This document shows, in pieces, positions 38,452 to 49,313 of a DNA stretch of 64,000 nucleotides. Every line of letters starts with the position of its first letter. The first letter of the stretch is position 1. The stretch comes from Nocardiopsis mwathae (GTDB lineage: Bacteria > Actinomycetota > Actinomycetes > Streptosporangiales > Streptosporangiaceae): NCBI RefSeq assembly GCF_014201195.1, contig NZ_JACHDS010000001.1, positions 2,356,001 through 2,420,000 of the forward strand, read 5' to 3'. Both the position numbers and the translations under genes were made by a program. Under the pieces are notes generated by a model. It did not search any database and was not told where the DNA came from. It saw only the letters and a list, made by a program, of their open reading frames with translations.

Positions 38452-38988
38452 CTAACGCCAACGGGTGTCGCATATGCGCTGACCGCCACCCCTCTTACAC
38501 GCCTGTATGGTCAGATCCTTGGTCACCCGATGGGGCGACCTCCAACTCGCCGCAAGCGTTACAGGGGAACGGCGTCCCTTAGTGTTCTCGATATTCAGCG
38601 TGGTGGTCTGCCAGCTCCACCGGCTCGTGCGCCACCGGTATCGAATGCGGAACTCGGCATATTTCCCGTCCGCCCTGGTATCACTCACCGAGCCCGCCAG
38701 CCACACGCGCCCCCAACCGCCCTGGAGTCGGTCATCCCAGCAGATTCGCGCCCTGGCTGTGGCACCACCACCCTTGGCGGTACTCGAAGCGGTCCGACAT
38801 CTTTGAGCCGCCTCTGCAGTGGCCGCGCCTCGGGTCGTTTGCAGGGGTTGCTCGGGGCTATCGGTCAGCAGGCCAACCTCCGCCGGGACACTCGCCCCGG
38901 CACCCGACACGCCAAGAAGGCCGAAGGTCAGACCGAGACCGGTGACGACGACGGCACTGCGGAAGACCAGGGAACGTCGGGTCGACAT
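38452..38988 (-). CDS. Secreted hypothetical protein
   Basis: A 178-residue exported protein: signal peptide about 1–32 (VVVTGLGLTFGLLGVSGAGAS), a short linker and a Trp/Arg-rich beta-strand-like domain (ARICWDDRLQGGWGRVWLAG, FRIRYRWRTSRWSWQTTT) with two pairs of Cys (RCRTA…ARICW; IQACKRGG…RICDTRW). I do not recognise it. GGAGGGAGAATC sets the start. In general layout it is like the 52676 protein, but without clear sequence identity. Confidence 0.7.
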   Translation of the reverse strand: MSTRRSLVFRSAVVVTGLGLTFGLLGVSGAGASVPAEVGLLTDSPEQPLQTTRGAATAEAAQRCRTASSTAKGGGATARARICWDDRLQGGWGRVWLAGSVSDTRADGKYAEFRIRYRWRTSRWSWQTTTLNIENTKGRRSPVTLAASWRSPHRVTKDLTIQACKRGGGQRICDTRWR

Positions 38989-39445
38989 GATTCTCCCTCC
39001 ATTGTCCCCCCGGATTCCTTCTCGATATCAACGCGACCACAGGAGACAGGCGGCAGAAAGCCGCTCTTCGCGGGTGCACCTCAACCGCTTGGTAGATGAC
39101 GCTACCCATCCAGGAAAATGTTCGCGACCCCCCGAAACTGGCCACGTCCGGACACCGAGGATCCAGAAATTCTTACCCAACAGAAAGTGAAAATCGGACG
39201 TTATTGCAGGACACCCCATGACCTCATGGGGAATTCGTCGGACGCACGACAATGCACGAAATCTCTTCTCCACCCCCGCCCCCCGGCGCTCCACTCCGCC
39301 GCCCCGCCCCGCGCCCAGAACACGATTCGGCATCGCTGCTCCAGGCGTGACCTGCGATGCTGCAGTGATCGGAGGGTGACGGTGGTCCGGGCACTGCCTC
39401 CGGTCCGGTCCAATGGTCAGTGCGCTAACACGACAAAGGAGGACA
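38989..39445. other. Upstream region of dicarboxylate symporter
   Basis: 457 bases without a convincing gene and markedly A+T-rich between 39100 and 39240. It holds an 18-base palindrome (39214–39231) and ends with the strong AAAGGAGG ribosome site of the symporter. Confidence 0.5.
39214..39231. promoter_or_regulatory. Palindromic operator candidate
   Basis: CCCCATGACCTCATGGGG is a perfect inverted repeat (8-bp arms, CC centre) 215 bases upstream of the symporter start, in the A+T-rich promoter stretch. Confidence 0.4.
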
Positions 39446-40816
39446 ATGTCCACACAGACGTCGAGCAGGTCGTCCGGATCGGGCAGGTCGCTCTGGCGGC
39501 GCTACCTCGACTTCCCCCTGATCTGGAAGCTGGCGATCGGGCTGGTCGCCGGTGCCGTGGCGGGACTGGCCATCGGTGAACCCATCACCGTCATCGCCCC
39601 ACTGGGCGAGCTCTTCCTGCGCCTGCTGAAGATGCTGGTGATGCCCCTGATCATCGTCACCCTCATCGCGGGCGTCTCGTCGGTCACCCCCTCGGCCCTG
39701 GGCCGCATCGGGTTCAAGGCGTTCGTGTTCTACCTGGCCACGTCGGCCTTCGCGATCACCATCGGGCTCGGGCTCGCCCTGTCGGTCGCACCGGGCACCG
39801 GACTGTCCATGCCGGGCGACGAGGTGGAGGGCGCCACCCCGCCGCCGGTGTCGGAAACGCTCCTCAACATCGTCCCGGAGAACCCCTTCGAGGCCCTGGT
39901 CGACGGCAACGTCCTCGCGGTCATGTTCGCCGCGATCGTCGCGGGCCTGGCGCTGACCTTCATGCGCGGCAGCGACGACGACCGGGTCCGCGAACTCGGC
40001 GACTTCCTGCGCCGCGGTGTCGACGGCGCCGTGGAACTGGTCTTCCTCGTGATCAAGGGTGTCCTGCAGTACGCGCCGATCGGCGTCTTCGCCCTGATCG
40101 CCGTGGTCATGGGCGAGACCGGGGTCGACTCGATCGTCCCGCTCGCCAAGCTCACCGGCGTGGTCTACGGCGGCATCCTGCTGCAGATCCTCGTCTACAC
40201 CGCCATCATGCTGCTGTTCCGCATCGGGATCCGCCGCTTCTACGCCGCGGCCAAGGACCCGATGCTCACCGGCTTCGTCACCCGCTCCAGCAGCGGCACC
40301 CTCCCCGTGTCCTCCCGGGCCGCGGAGAAACTCGGCGTGCGAGAGGGCGTCTACAGCTTCACGCTGCCCCTCGGCGCGACCGTCAACATGGACGGGACCG
40401 CGATCTACGTCGGTGCGGCGACCGTCTTCGTCGCCAACATCTCCGGGGTGGAGCTCACCCTGACGCAGCTGGCGACGGTGGTCCTGGTCGGAGTCCTGGC
40501 GTCCATCGGCACGGCGGGCGTGCCGGGCGCCGGGCTCATCATGCTGACCATGACCGTCTCCCAGACCGGCCTGTCCATGGCCCCCGTCGCCCTGGTAGCG
40601 GGCATCGACGCGCTGCTGGACATGGCCCGCACCGCCTGCAACGTCACCGGTGACCTCGTTGCCACCCGCATCATCGCCCAGACGGAGCCCGGCATGCTGC
40701 GCGACCCCGACGCGCCCGAGCCGCACGACGCGGCGCACGCGCTCGACGGCACCGGCACCCCGCCCGACGGAGGCAGGGGCGGCGACGGGGGCGGCTCGAC
40801 CGCTGCGGCCACCTAG
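39446..40816 (+). CDS. Dicarboxylate/amino acid:cation symporter (DAACS)
   Basis: A 456-residue transporter of the GltP/DctA family. SSSGTLPVSSRAAEKLGV (serine-rich re-entrant loop) and TLPLGATVNMDGTAIY (cation/substrate motif NMDGT) are diagnostic. Carries glutamate, aspartate or C4-dicarboxylates with H+ or Na+. About eight membrane helices plus two hairpins; the C-terminal 45 residues are hydrophilic. ATG with AAAGGAGG nearby. Confidence 0.92.
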   Translation: MSTQTSSRSSGSGRSLWRRYLDFPLIWKLAIGLVAGAVAGLAIGEPITVIAPLGELFLRLLKMLVMPLIIVTLIAGVSSVTPSALGRIGFKAFVFYLATSAFAITIGLGLALSVAPGTGLSMPGDEVEGATPPPVSETLLNIVPENPFEALVDGNVLAVMFAAIVAGLALTFMRGSDDDRVRELGDFLRRGVDGAVELVFLVIKGVLQYAPIGVFALIAVVMGETGVDSIVPLAKLTGVVYGGILLQILVYTAIMLLFRIGIRRFYAAAKDPMLTGFVTRSSSGTLPVSSRAAEKLGVREGVYSFTLPLGATVNMDGTAIYVGAATVFVANISGVELTLTQLATVVLVGVLASIGTAGVPGAGLIMLTMTVSQTGLSMAPVALVAGIDALLDMARTACNVTGDLVATRIIAQTEPGMLRDPDAPEPHDAAHALDGTGTPPDGGRGGDGGGSTAAAT

Positions 40817-40855
40817 CGCCTCACCCCGCGTGCCGAACGGCCGACGCCCTCCGCG

Positions 40856-40894
40856 GTGCGTGTCCGGCTCCCCGGTGCGGAACCGGACACGCAC
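40856..40894. terminator. Bidirectional terminator
   Basis: A 16-bp stem with one G·T-type mismatch (GTGCGTGTCCGGCTCC / GGAACCGGACACGCAC) between the convergent symporter and geosmin synthase genes. Confidence 0.75.
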
Positions 40895-40918
40895 CGCCGT
40901 CCCCCAGCCGACAGCGCC

Positions 40919-43276
<2,358 letters not shown>

Positions 43277-43488
43277 TCACTTTTCCCGGAACTCCCCGGA
43301 ACACATCCTTTTCGTGGGCATCGGCCCGCTTTATCCACCCCTTTCCGGAGGTCCGCAGTTCGGGCCGACTACCGGCCCGATACCCACCCGGTACGGCCGC
43401 CGGAATAGTCTTCCCTGGCCTCGACGCCACAGCTTCGTGGCAGCGTCGGGAATGGGTGCATCCGCATGGAAAGCGCATCGTCGTACCC

Positions 43489-44235
43489 ATGGCGAGTTTG
43501 TGCGGTCGACGCACCCTTGCGGGCGACACATGCCGGAACGAGCGCATCTATCCTCCCTGCCACCATCACACGGAGCAGGCCATACGCGAACGCCGGATGA
43601 GGAAGAGGAAACGGAAACGGCGATCCCCTCCGCCTCGTCCCCAACTGGTGTGGCGTGATCCGGCGCGAAGGGGCCGCCTTCGGCTCCGGCCGTTCGCCGA
43701 CCGGGAACCCGCCATCCACCAGGGGCCGCCTCCCGAGCTCGCGGAGCTGGCCGAACGGGAGTGGGACGCGGAACGCCGGAACGCGATCGAGGCCTTCGCC
43801 GCGTTCGTCTCCGACCGCACCTGGCGCCACATCACAGCGCAGCGCGCGAACCCTGACTGCCGCCCCCTGGAGCTGTGTGCCCGCGCGTGCGAACAGCCGG
43901 AGCCGCCGATCGACCTGGCACGGCGGCTCTCGCTCGCCAAGCCCGCCGCCGACCTGGGCATCAACCGCGACGTGGAGCGGATGATCCGCGCGGTCGGCAA
44001 GGGCAAGGAGGACACCGCCGCCGGCCTCTTCCTGGACGACCCCGAGCGCCACCTGGCCGAGCTGGCGCTCGCGCTGCGGCTCATCGGTGTGCACGCGTGC
44101 TGGGCCCATGGACGGCTGGGCGGCTGCCCCTGCCTGGCCGGTCTGGCACGCGACGGCGGACTTCCCACTGCCGCCCGGATCACCGCCCTGGTCTCCGGAT
44201 TCGCCCTGCCGCACCCCCTGCGCCGCACCGGATGA
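43489..44235 (+). CDS. Hypothetical protein with N-terminal Cys/His motif
   Basis: A 248-residue protein. The start MASLCGRRTLAGDTCRNERI…CHHHTE matches the Cys-x-x-x…Cys-Arg-Asn zinc motif found at the front of many uncharacterised actinobacterial proteins. A basic Arg/Lys block (RMRKRKRKRRSPPPRP) follows, then a helical domain. No enzyme motif. It begins the accessory stretch of 43–51 kb and ends at a strong terminator. An upstream in-frame ATG (43456) is less likely. Confidence 0.65.
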   Translation: MASLCGRRTLAGDTCRNERIYPPCHHHTEQAIRERRMRKRKRKRRSPPPRPQLVWRDPARRGRLRLRPFADREPAIHQGPPPELAELAEREWDAERRNAIEAFAAFVSDRTWRHITAQRANPDCRPLELCARACEQPEPPIDLARRLSLAKPAADLGINRDVERMIRAVGKGKEDTAAGLFLDDPERHLAELALALRLIGVHACWAHGRLGGCPCLAGLARDGGLPTAARITALVSGFALPHPLRRTG

Positions 44236-44265
44236 GGCTCGGCGGGCCACCCGCCGACACCGACA

Positions 44266-44310
44266 GGACCTCCCGACCCCGCCGCCGAGAGGAGCGGGGC
44301 CGGGAGGTCC
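44266..44310 (+). terminator. Terminator with T-run
   Basis: Stem GGACCTCCCG-A-CCCCG with its complement (one mismatch) followed by GTTTT, a near-classical terminator 30 bases after the 43489 gene. Confidence 0.85.
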
Positions 44311-44373
44311 GTTTTCCCCTCCCCCCGATCCCTTCCTCTTCGTGCCGGGCGAGGAGGAAGGGGGATCGCGGTG

Positions 44374-44970
44374 CTACCGGGCCACTTCGGCCCACACGGT
44401 GGTGCTCTGCCGCTGCGGTCCGGGCACGACACCCCACCGCTGCGAGGACGCCTCCACCAGGGCGAGTCCCCGCCCGTGGACACGGTCGGGGTCCGCCTGG
44501 CACGGGCGGGGAAGGGTGCCCGGAACCAGCGGCCCCTCGTCGGTGACCTCGATCAGGATCGCCCCGGGCCGACGGGTCAGGGCGATGTCGACGTCGCCGC
44601 CGGCCCCGGAGCGCGAATGCCGGAGCGCGTTGGTGACCAGCTCGCTCACGACCAGCTCGGCCTCGTCGGCCCGACCACCGATCCCGGCCCCGGCCTCGCG
44701 CACCCACTGCCGCGCCCGCCGCACGGACGCCGGTTCACCGGGGAACGCCCGGCTCCGCGGCTGCCCGCGCCGAGGGAGAAGGGGGTCGTCGAGGAACGCC
44801 GCGACGGCGGTGAGGTGATCGAAGCCGATGAGGTGCCCGCTGCTGGAGTTGCGGAGCGTGTACCGGTACCCGCCGGTGGTGCTGTGCCGGTGGAGGTCAT
44901 AGCCGAGCGCCATGGCGTCCGCTTCGACCGCAGCGAACCCTCCCGCCCGCTCAGGGGTCTCGGTGGCCAT
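44374..44970 (-). CDS. ATP-binding anti-sigma-like regulatory protein (AbaA-ORFD type)
   Basis: A 198-residue protein. The second half is a GHKL ATPase domain of the RsbW/SpoIIAB type: DEAELVVSELVTNALRHSR (N box), IEVTDEGP (G1), HGRGLALVEASSQRWG (G2). The first 75 residues are an extra domain. Together with the WhiJ-like regulator and DUF397 protein on the other side of the promoter it forms the 'whiJ-like' set known in Streptomyces. Start GTG 44973 or ATG 44970 after GGGGAGGGG. Confidence 0.85.
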   Translation of the reverse strand: MATETPERAGGFAAVEADAMALGYDLHRHSTTGGYRYTLRNSSSGHLIGFDHLTAVAAFLDDPLLPRRGQPRSRAFPGEPASVRRARQWVREAGAGIGGRADEAELVVSELVTNALRHSRSGAGGDVDIALTRRPGAILIEVTDEGPLVPGTLPRPCQADPDRVHGRGLALVEASSQRWGVVPGPQRQSTTVWAEVAR

Positions 44971-45216
44971 CACAGGTCACCCCTCCCCCGATAGATGTGC
45001 TCATGGGTGGATTGGGCACTGTTAGGATCTTGCATGTTCTCGCCTGCCTTACTCAGGTGGGAGCCACGCCTCGGGGCCAATTGGGTGGCCGCCGAGGCTT
45101 TCTTCATGCGCTAACTACGATGCCTCCACAGGCTCTGACCTGCCATAGAAGCCACATAGAAAACAATTTCCGTTGATCTCGTGGCGAACTGTGGAGACGT
45201 GGTGTACGCAAGTGGC

Positions 45217-46023
45217 ATGAACCCTGAGGTAAATCCCGCATGGGTAAGGTTCGGCGTTGAGGTCAAGAAGCTGCGCTCCAAGGCCGGACTTACACAGGTC
45301 CAGATCCACAGCAGGACTGGCATCTCCGCCTCTATGCTGTCCGCCATCGAAAACGCGACACGCGCCCCAAAACGGAATCACGCGGAGCTACTGGACAAAG
45401 CTCTCTCCACACATGGCGCACTCGTCAGGCTCTGGCTCGACATCAACGACAGCGTGAACGTGCCCGATTGGTGGCGGAACATCGGGGTCATGGAACGCAA
45501 CGCTGTGGAGATCCGTGAATACCAGATGACGTTCGTTCCTGGCTTGATCCAGACGGACGCCTATATTCGAACCGCGATGCGCCAGGCTCGCCGCTGGGAC
45601 TCCGCCGACGTCATCGAGCGCGATGTCGAAGCGCGCACATCGCGCCTCGACAAGCTCCGCGAAGACGTGTTCCTGTGGTTCGTCGTAGACGAGTACGCCT
45701 TCACGCGCGTTGTCGGGGACGAGCAGATCATGCGAGCCCAACTGAGCCGAGTGCTCGACCTCATTGCCCAAGGGAGGATCCAAGTGCAGGTCATCACGCA
45801 GCCCAGGCCGCTCCACCCCGGTATGAGCGGACCCTTGCGCGTCCTCGACTTCCAAGATCGCAGCCCCGTAGCCCTTGTGGAGCACCTGGTGGGCGAAGAG
45901 GTCATAGATTCCCCGCAGACCGTCAGGCAATGCCGCAGCCTGTTCGGGGCGCTGCAGGCCGAGGCTCTCTCGCTTTCGGACTCTGCGAGGATGCTTGAGA
46001 AGCTCAGAGAGGATTACGGATGA
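45217..46023 (+). CDS. WhiJ-like XRE regulator (HTH–DUF5753)
   Basis: A 268-residue regulator: N-terminal XRE helix-turn-helix (FGVEVKKLRSKAGLTQVQIH then SGISASMLSAIE-type) followed by the DUF5753 C-terminal domain (FVPGLIQTDAYIRTAM, VIERDVEARTSRLDKL, SGPLRVLDFQD). Such proteins control development and pair with the small DUF397 protein, which overlaps it. The start is uncertain: ATG 45217 gives the family N-terminus; GTG codons at 45181, 45199 and 45202 are alternatives. Confidence 0.88.
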   Translation: MNPEVNPAWVRFGVEVKKLRSKAGLTQVQIHSRTGISASMLSAIENATRAPKRNHAELLDKALSTHGALVRLWLDINDSVNVPDWWRNIGVMERNAVEIREYQMTFVPGLIQTDAYIRTAMRQARRWDSADVIERDVEARTSRLDKLREDVFLWFVVDEYAFTRVVGDEQIMRAQLSRVLDLIAQGRIQVQVITQPRPLHPGMSGPLRVLDFQDRSPVALVEHLVGEEVIDSPQTVRQCRSLFGALQAEALSLSDSARMLEKLREDYG

Positions 46024-46202
46024 CTGAATTGCGGTGGCACACATCCAGCTACAGCGGTGGAAGCACAGGCACCTGCGTCGAGGTAGCCGAGGGTCTGATG
46101 ACCGCCGTGCGCGACACCCAACACCGCCACCATGGCCACCTGGAGTTCCCCAGCACCGAGTGGACGAAGTTCCTCACCTCGGTGAAGGACCGACAGCTAT
46201 AG
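46020..46202 (+). CDS. DUF397 small protein (BldB-like partner)
   Basis: A 60-residue protein: LRWHTSSYSGGSTGTCVEVAEGLMTAVRDT followed by FPSTEWTKFLTSVKDRQL, the DUF397 pattern. These proteins accompany WhiJ-like regulators and are thought to modulate them. ATG overlaps the regulator stop (ATGA), so translation is coupled. A HHxHG insert sits in the middle loop. Confidence 0.9.
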   Translation: MTELRWHTSSYSGGSTGTCVEVAEGLMTAVRDTQHRHHGHLEFPSTEWTKFLTSVKDRQL

Positions 46203-46344
46203 CAGCCGACTTCCAACGGAGACTCCGCCCCAAGCCCCGTGTGGAGTCTCCAGTCGTCCTTCGGCGGAATTTGTCAAGGTCAGGCACCTTCTCCCCGACG
46301 ACTGACCCACTGACAGGAAGAACCATCTCCGTTACAGTCCCGAC

Positions 46345-46767
46345 ATGCACTTTCACGGGTACTACTGGCGTGGTCCGCAGCTCCGCAGGCGTACCGAAGT
46401 GGAAAATTCCCACCCCAACAACCCGGGGTTCTTGACGTCCGATATTCCGCCGCTGAAGATCTGCCATTGGATGCGGCGAGGCCCCGCATCTGTGCAGGGG
46501 ACCTGGGACAAGGCCATCGACGGTGTGGCATGGATGATCGAATGCCATGACCGTGTAGCCCATCTCGTTGTCGATCCATCACCCTGGAGGCCTGACCACG
46601 CGCTTCGGGTATCGACCAGGATCCAGTTGGAGGCCGGTCGGGATGCATGCTGGAACTACGGACTCGCCGAGGGCGACCAGATGTTCACTGCCCTTGTCTG
46701 CTGTCCCAACCGCTGGGAGGCTCTGGAGTGCCCGGTCACAGTGCGTCCAAGCGGGGGGACTCGATGA
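46345..46767 (+). CDS. Hypothetical protein, unknown family
   Basis: A 140-residue protein beginning MHFHGYYWRG, with WMRRGPASVQGTWDKAIDGVA and Cys/Trp-rich strands (KICHWMRR, IECHDRVAH, TALVCCPNRW). No family recognised. Less G+C-rich than the window average, like its neighbours, which suggests acquired DNA. It lies 142 bases after the DUF397 gene in the same direction and might belong to the same accessory unit. Confidence 0.5.
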   Translation: MHFHGYYWRGPQLRRRTEVENSHPNNPGFLTSDIPPLKICHWMRRGPASVQGTWDKAIDGVAWMIECHDRVAHLVVDPSPWRPDHALRVSTRIQLEAGRDACWNYGLAEGDQMFTALVCCPNRWEALECPVTVRPSGGTR

Positions 46768-46848
46768 TGTCGAACGGGTCTGTACGAGTTTTCAGACGGT
46801 GATTCCCGGCGGCAACAACAGGTGGTCTAGATGTGGTGGCCCGTCCAG

Positions 46849-47061
46849 TTAGGCGATGCGTGAAGGATCGTGGTGGCGGCCGGTGCCCACGCATATCCGG
46901 CACTCCTCGGTGGCCTGCTGCCACCCGATGGCGCCTGACTCCTCCCGCACGGGCTTCTCCGCAGTCCACCCTCCGGTTCCCCGGCAGTGGGCACAGGGCT
47001 CGAACGGTCCGGCGCAGAATGGGCACTCGGTCAGAGCACACTGGCGGTACAGGGGAACCAT
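46849..47061 (-). CDS. Small Cys-rich zinc-finger-like protein
   Basis: A possible 70-residue protein with three CxxC-type sites: CPFCAGPFEPCAHCRGTGGW and CRICVGTGR. CxxC-Gly-x-Gly repeats resemble the zinc module of DnaJ and of small actinobacterial metal-binding proteins. No good ribosome site is seen before the ATG at 47061, so the gene is uncertain. Confidence 0.4.
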   Translation of the reverse strand: MVPLYRQCALTECPFCAGPFEPCAHCRGTGGWTAEKPVREESGAIGWQQATEECRICVGTGRHHDPSRIA

Positions 47062-47160
47062 GGGTCTTGACTACCAGATGGCAGTGTGGACGACACTCCT
47101 TCCCCTTATTTCTTTCGGGCCACAAGATCACCGGGTTAGGGAAAGGGAAGGCGAGTTACG

Positions 47161-47709
47161 GTGCAGCCGAATACGCGTGACGTCCTTGTCGTCATCGACA
47201 TGCAGAACGGGTTCATCCGTCCCGCATCCGCTCACATCGTGCCGGAAGTCGTGGGCCTGGTCCGCGACTGGGCGGCGGCCGGGGGCGCGGTCCTGTTCAC
47301 CCGTTACCTCAACTACCCCGGCAGCCCCTACACCCGCATCCTCGACTGGCACAAGCTCCAGGCCTCACCCGAGACAGACATCATCCCCGAGCTGGCCCCG
47401 CTGCTGCCCTCCGGTGTGGTGCTGAACAAGACCGTCTACTCCCTGTTCACCGAGGACGGCGGAGACCTCGTCAAGGAGCACGGCTGGCAGCACCTCTACT
47501 TCTGCGGCATCGACACCGAAAGCTGCGTCACCCAGAGCGCCATCGGTGCCTTCGAGCGCGGGCTCACCCCCTACGTCATCACCGACGCCAGCGCCTCACA
47601 CGACCACGACGACCTCCACCGCGCCGCACTCCTCCTACTCGCCAAGAACATCGGCGCCCACCAACTGCTCACCCGCACTGACCTCGCCCTCCCCCACGCA
47701 CACCTATAA
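47161..47709 (+). CDS. Isochorismatase-like cysteine hydrolase
   Basis: A 182-residue cysteine hydrolase. Triad Asp13 (VVIDMQNGF), Lys90 (VLNKTVYS) and Cys122 (GIDTESCVTQ) is complete. The family includes nicotinamidase and many amide/ester hydrolases; substrate unknown. GTG start preceded by GGAAGGCGAG. Lies between accessory genes; the next genes run in the opposite direction. Confidence 0.85.
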   Translation: MQPNTRDVLVVIDMQNGFIRPASAHIVPEVVGLVRDWAAAGGAVLFTRYLNYPGSPYTRILDWHKLQASPETDIIPELAPLLPSGVVLNKTVYSLFTEDGGDLVKEHGWQHLYFCGIDTESCVTQSAIGAFERGLTPYVITDASASHDHDDLHRAALLLLAKNIGAHQLLTRTDLALPHAHL

Positions 47710-47925
47710 CCCAGCACACCGCGGCGACACCCCGGGGATGTGGGTCGGCAGGTCGAGGATGGTGACCTGGCCGAGCAGACGGCCTGCGAAGGTCGTGCAG
47801 GAGCGCACCCAGGGGATCGTCGAAACCGAGCCGTCCTCGACGGGAATGCCGACCACCGCCCACACCGCCCCGGGGAAGCCGTCCCGCTGGACCCAGTCGG
47901 GCCAGGAGCCGGGCGATTCCATCAC
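47704..47925 (-). CDS. Small hypothetical protein in the APH–Nudix operon
   Basis: A 73-residue frame with strong third-position G/C bias and a sensible composition (MESPGSWPDWVQRDGFPGAV then WAVVGIPVEDGSVSTIPWVR), ending in CTA/TAG overlapping the isochorismatase stop region. No family known. It follows the Nudix gene by 67 bases on the same strand. Start GTG 47925 or the adjacent ATG 47922. Confidence 0.5.
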   Translation of the reverse strand: MMESPGSWPDWVQRDGFPGAVWAVVGIPVEDGSVSTIPWVRSCTTFAGRLLGQVTILDLPTHIPGVSPRCAGL

Positions 47926-47992
47926 CCGTGCTGTCCATCCACTGACCTCCCCCGTGGTTTCGAACCGGCGAAGTGCCGCGGCACACGTGCTG

Positions 47993-48544
47993 TCACCGCC
48001 AGGAGAACGTTATGTCGGTCATCGGCGGGGCCAGAGTGCGATCCGGGCGGCTCACCGGTGTCTCCAGCCCCGCGATCTGCCCGCCCACAGCGGGAAACAG
48101 GGCGAGGTCACCCACGGTGCGGTAGTCCCGCCACTCCACCCGCCCGGTGTCGCCCCGGCCGTTCGGGGCGGCGTCGTGCTCCTCCTCGGCCAGCCGCCCC
48201 CGCGCCTCCTCGCCGATATGCAGCCGGTAGACCAGGTGCAGCTTGCGGGGCGGCGGGGTGGGTCCGGGGCGCGCGACCATCTGGTCTTGGACCCACAGCA
48301 ACTCCGGGGGGCCGTCCCAGGACGCGGCCTCCAGGCGCAGCTCCTCGGACAGCTCGCGTGCCAGCGCCCCTTCCAGGGGTTCGCCGGGTTCGACTTTGCC
48401 GCCCGGCAGCGTGTACAGGGCACCGGCGGGCCGGTCGCGGCGAATCACGCACACCCGCTCGCCGCAGAACAGGGCGGCGCCGACGCGGATCCGCACGGTG
48501 GAGAACGCCGGTGCGCCGGTGGTGCCGGTGGAGGGGTCGTGCAC
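47993..48544 (-). CDS. Nudix hydrolase
   Basis: A 183-residue protein with a full Nudix box (GGKVEPGEPLEGALARELSE then EL), downstream of a kinase-like gene. GTG start with GGAAGG upstream. In actinomycete antibiotic or modification loci a Nudix beside an aminoglycoside-type kinase is seen, but the substrate here is unknown. Confidence 0.85.
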   Translation of the reverse strand: MHDPSTGTTGAPAFSTVRIRVGAALFCGERVCVIRRDRPAGALYTLPGGKVEPGEPLEGALARELSEELRLEAASWDGPPELLWVQDQMVARPGPTPPPRKLHLVYRLHIGEEARGRLAEEEHDAAPNGRGDTGRVEWRDYRTVGDLALFPAVGGQIAGLETPVSRPDRTLAPPMTDITFSWR

Positions 48545-48602
48545 GGTGTCGACCTTCCGCTGGGGGTGGGTGGCCGCCGGTGGGGCATCGGGCGGGCCGC
48601 GG

Positions 48603-49313
48603 TCAGGGGGTGTCGTAGCCGTGGTGGCGGGCGACGAGCTTCCAGGTGTCGTGGTTGCTGTCCCACAGCAGCGCGTGGTCCCAGCCGGGCAGGTAGAGCC
48701 CGGCCCATTCCCAGTCGAGCATCATGACCATGGAGCCGTCGATGTGGATGTTGGCGGGCAGGGCGTCGCCGTGGGCCACCACCCACACCCCCTGGACCTC
48801 GGCCAGGGCGGTGTAGATGAGGGTGAGGCGCCGCACGTCCTCCTGTGTCAGCAGCCCGTACCCGGCGGGGCCGTAGCGGGTGAACCTCTGCGGGTAGCCG
48901 AACACCGGGGTGAACGCTTCTGTTGGCGGGGACCAGGCGGCCACCGCATCGGCCGCGCCGACCACCGCGGCTGAGGATCGCGGGGGCAGGGGTGCGGCGG
49001 GGTGGCGCTCGGTGGCCGCCGGGCGGCCGCTCATGTGCTGGAGGATGAGGATGCCCGCCTCAGTATCGGCAGCGAGCAGGCGCGGCGCGCCCACCGGCGG
49101 CGGGTGGTCGGCGGCCACCTCGTAGGCGCGGGTCTCGGCCGCGAACCGCCGGCGCCACATCTGGGCGTGATCGGTCAGCAGTTTCGCCACAGCGGGCGCG
49201 CCGTCGTAGTCACCGGCCACGAGCAGAGCCTTACCGGTGTCGGCCACCATCCCGGCGGGGGTGAAGTGGAGGAAGCGGTCCAGCCGGGCCGCCACCGCGT
49301 CGTCCAAGGGCAT
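48603..49313 (-). CDS. Aminoglycoside phosphotransferase-like kinase
   Basis: A 236-residue protein with the APH/choline-kinase catalytic motif HGDALPANIHIDGSMVMMLDWEWAG (Brenner HxDxxxxN and the metal Asp of the IDW-like motif) and an N-lobe Lys in PAVAKLLTD. Shorter than typical APH. Phosphorylates small hydroxyl compounds; aminoglycoside resistance is only one option. GGAGAGGAG precedes the ATG. First gene of a minus-strand trio with the Nudix and the 73-residue protein. Confidence 0.8.
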   Translation of the reverse strand: MPLDDAVAARLDRFLHFTPAGMVADTGKALLVAGDYDGAPAVAKLLTDHAQMWRRRFAAETRAYEVAADHPPPVGAPRLLAADTEAGILILQHMSGRPAATERHPAAPLPPRSSAAVVGAADAVAAWSPPTEAFTPVFGYPQRFTRYGPAGYGLLTQEDVRRLTLIYTALAEVQGVWVVAHGDALPANIHIDGSMVMMLDWEWAGLYLPGWDHALLWDSNHDTWKLVARHHGYDTP

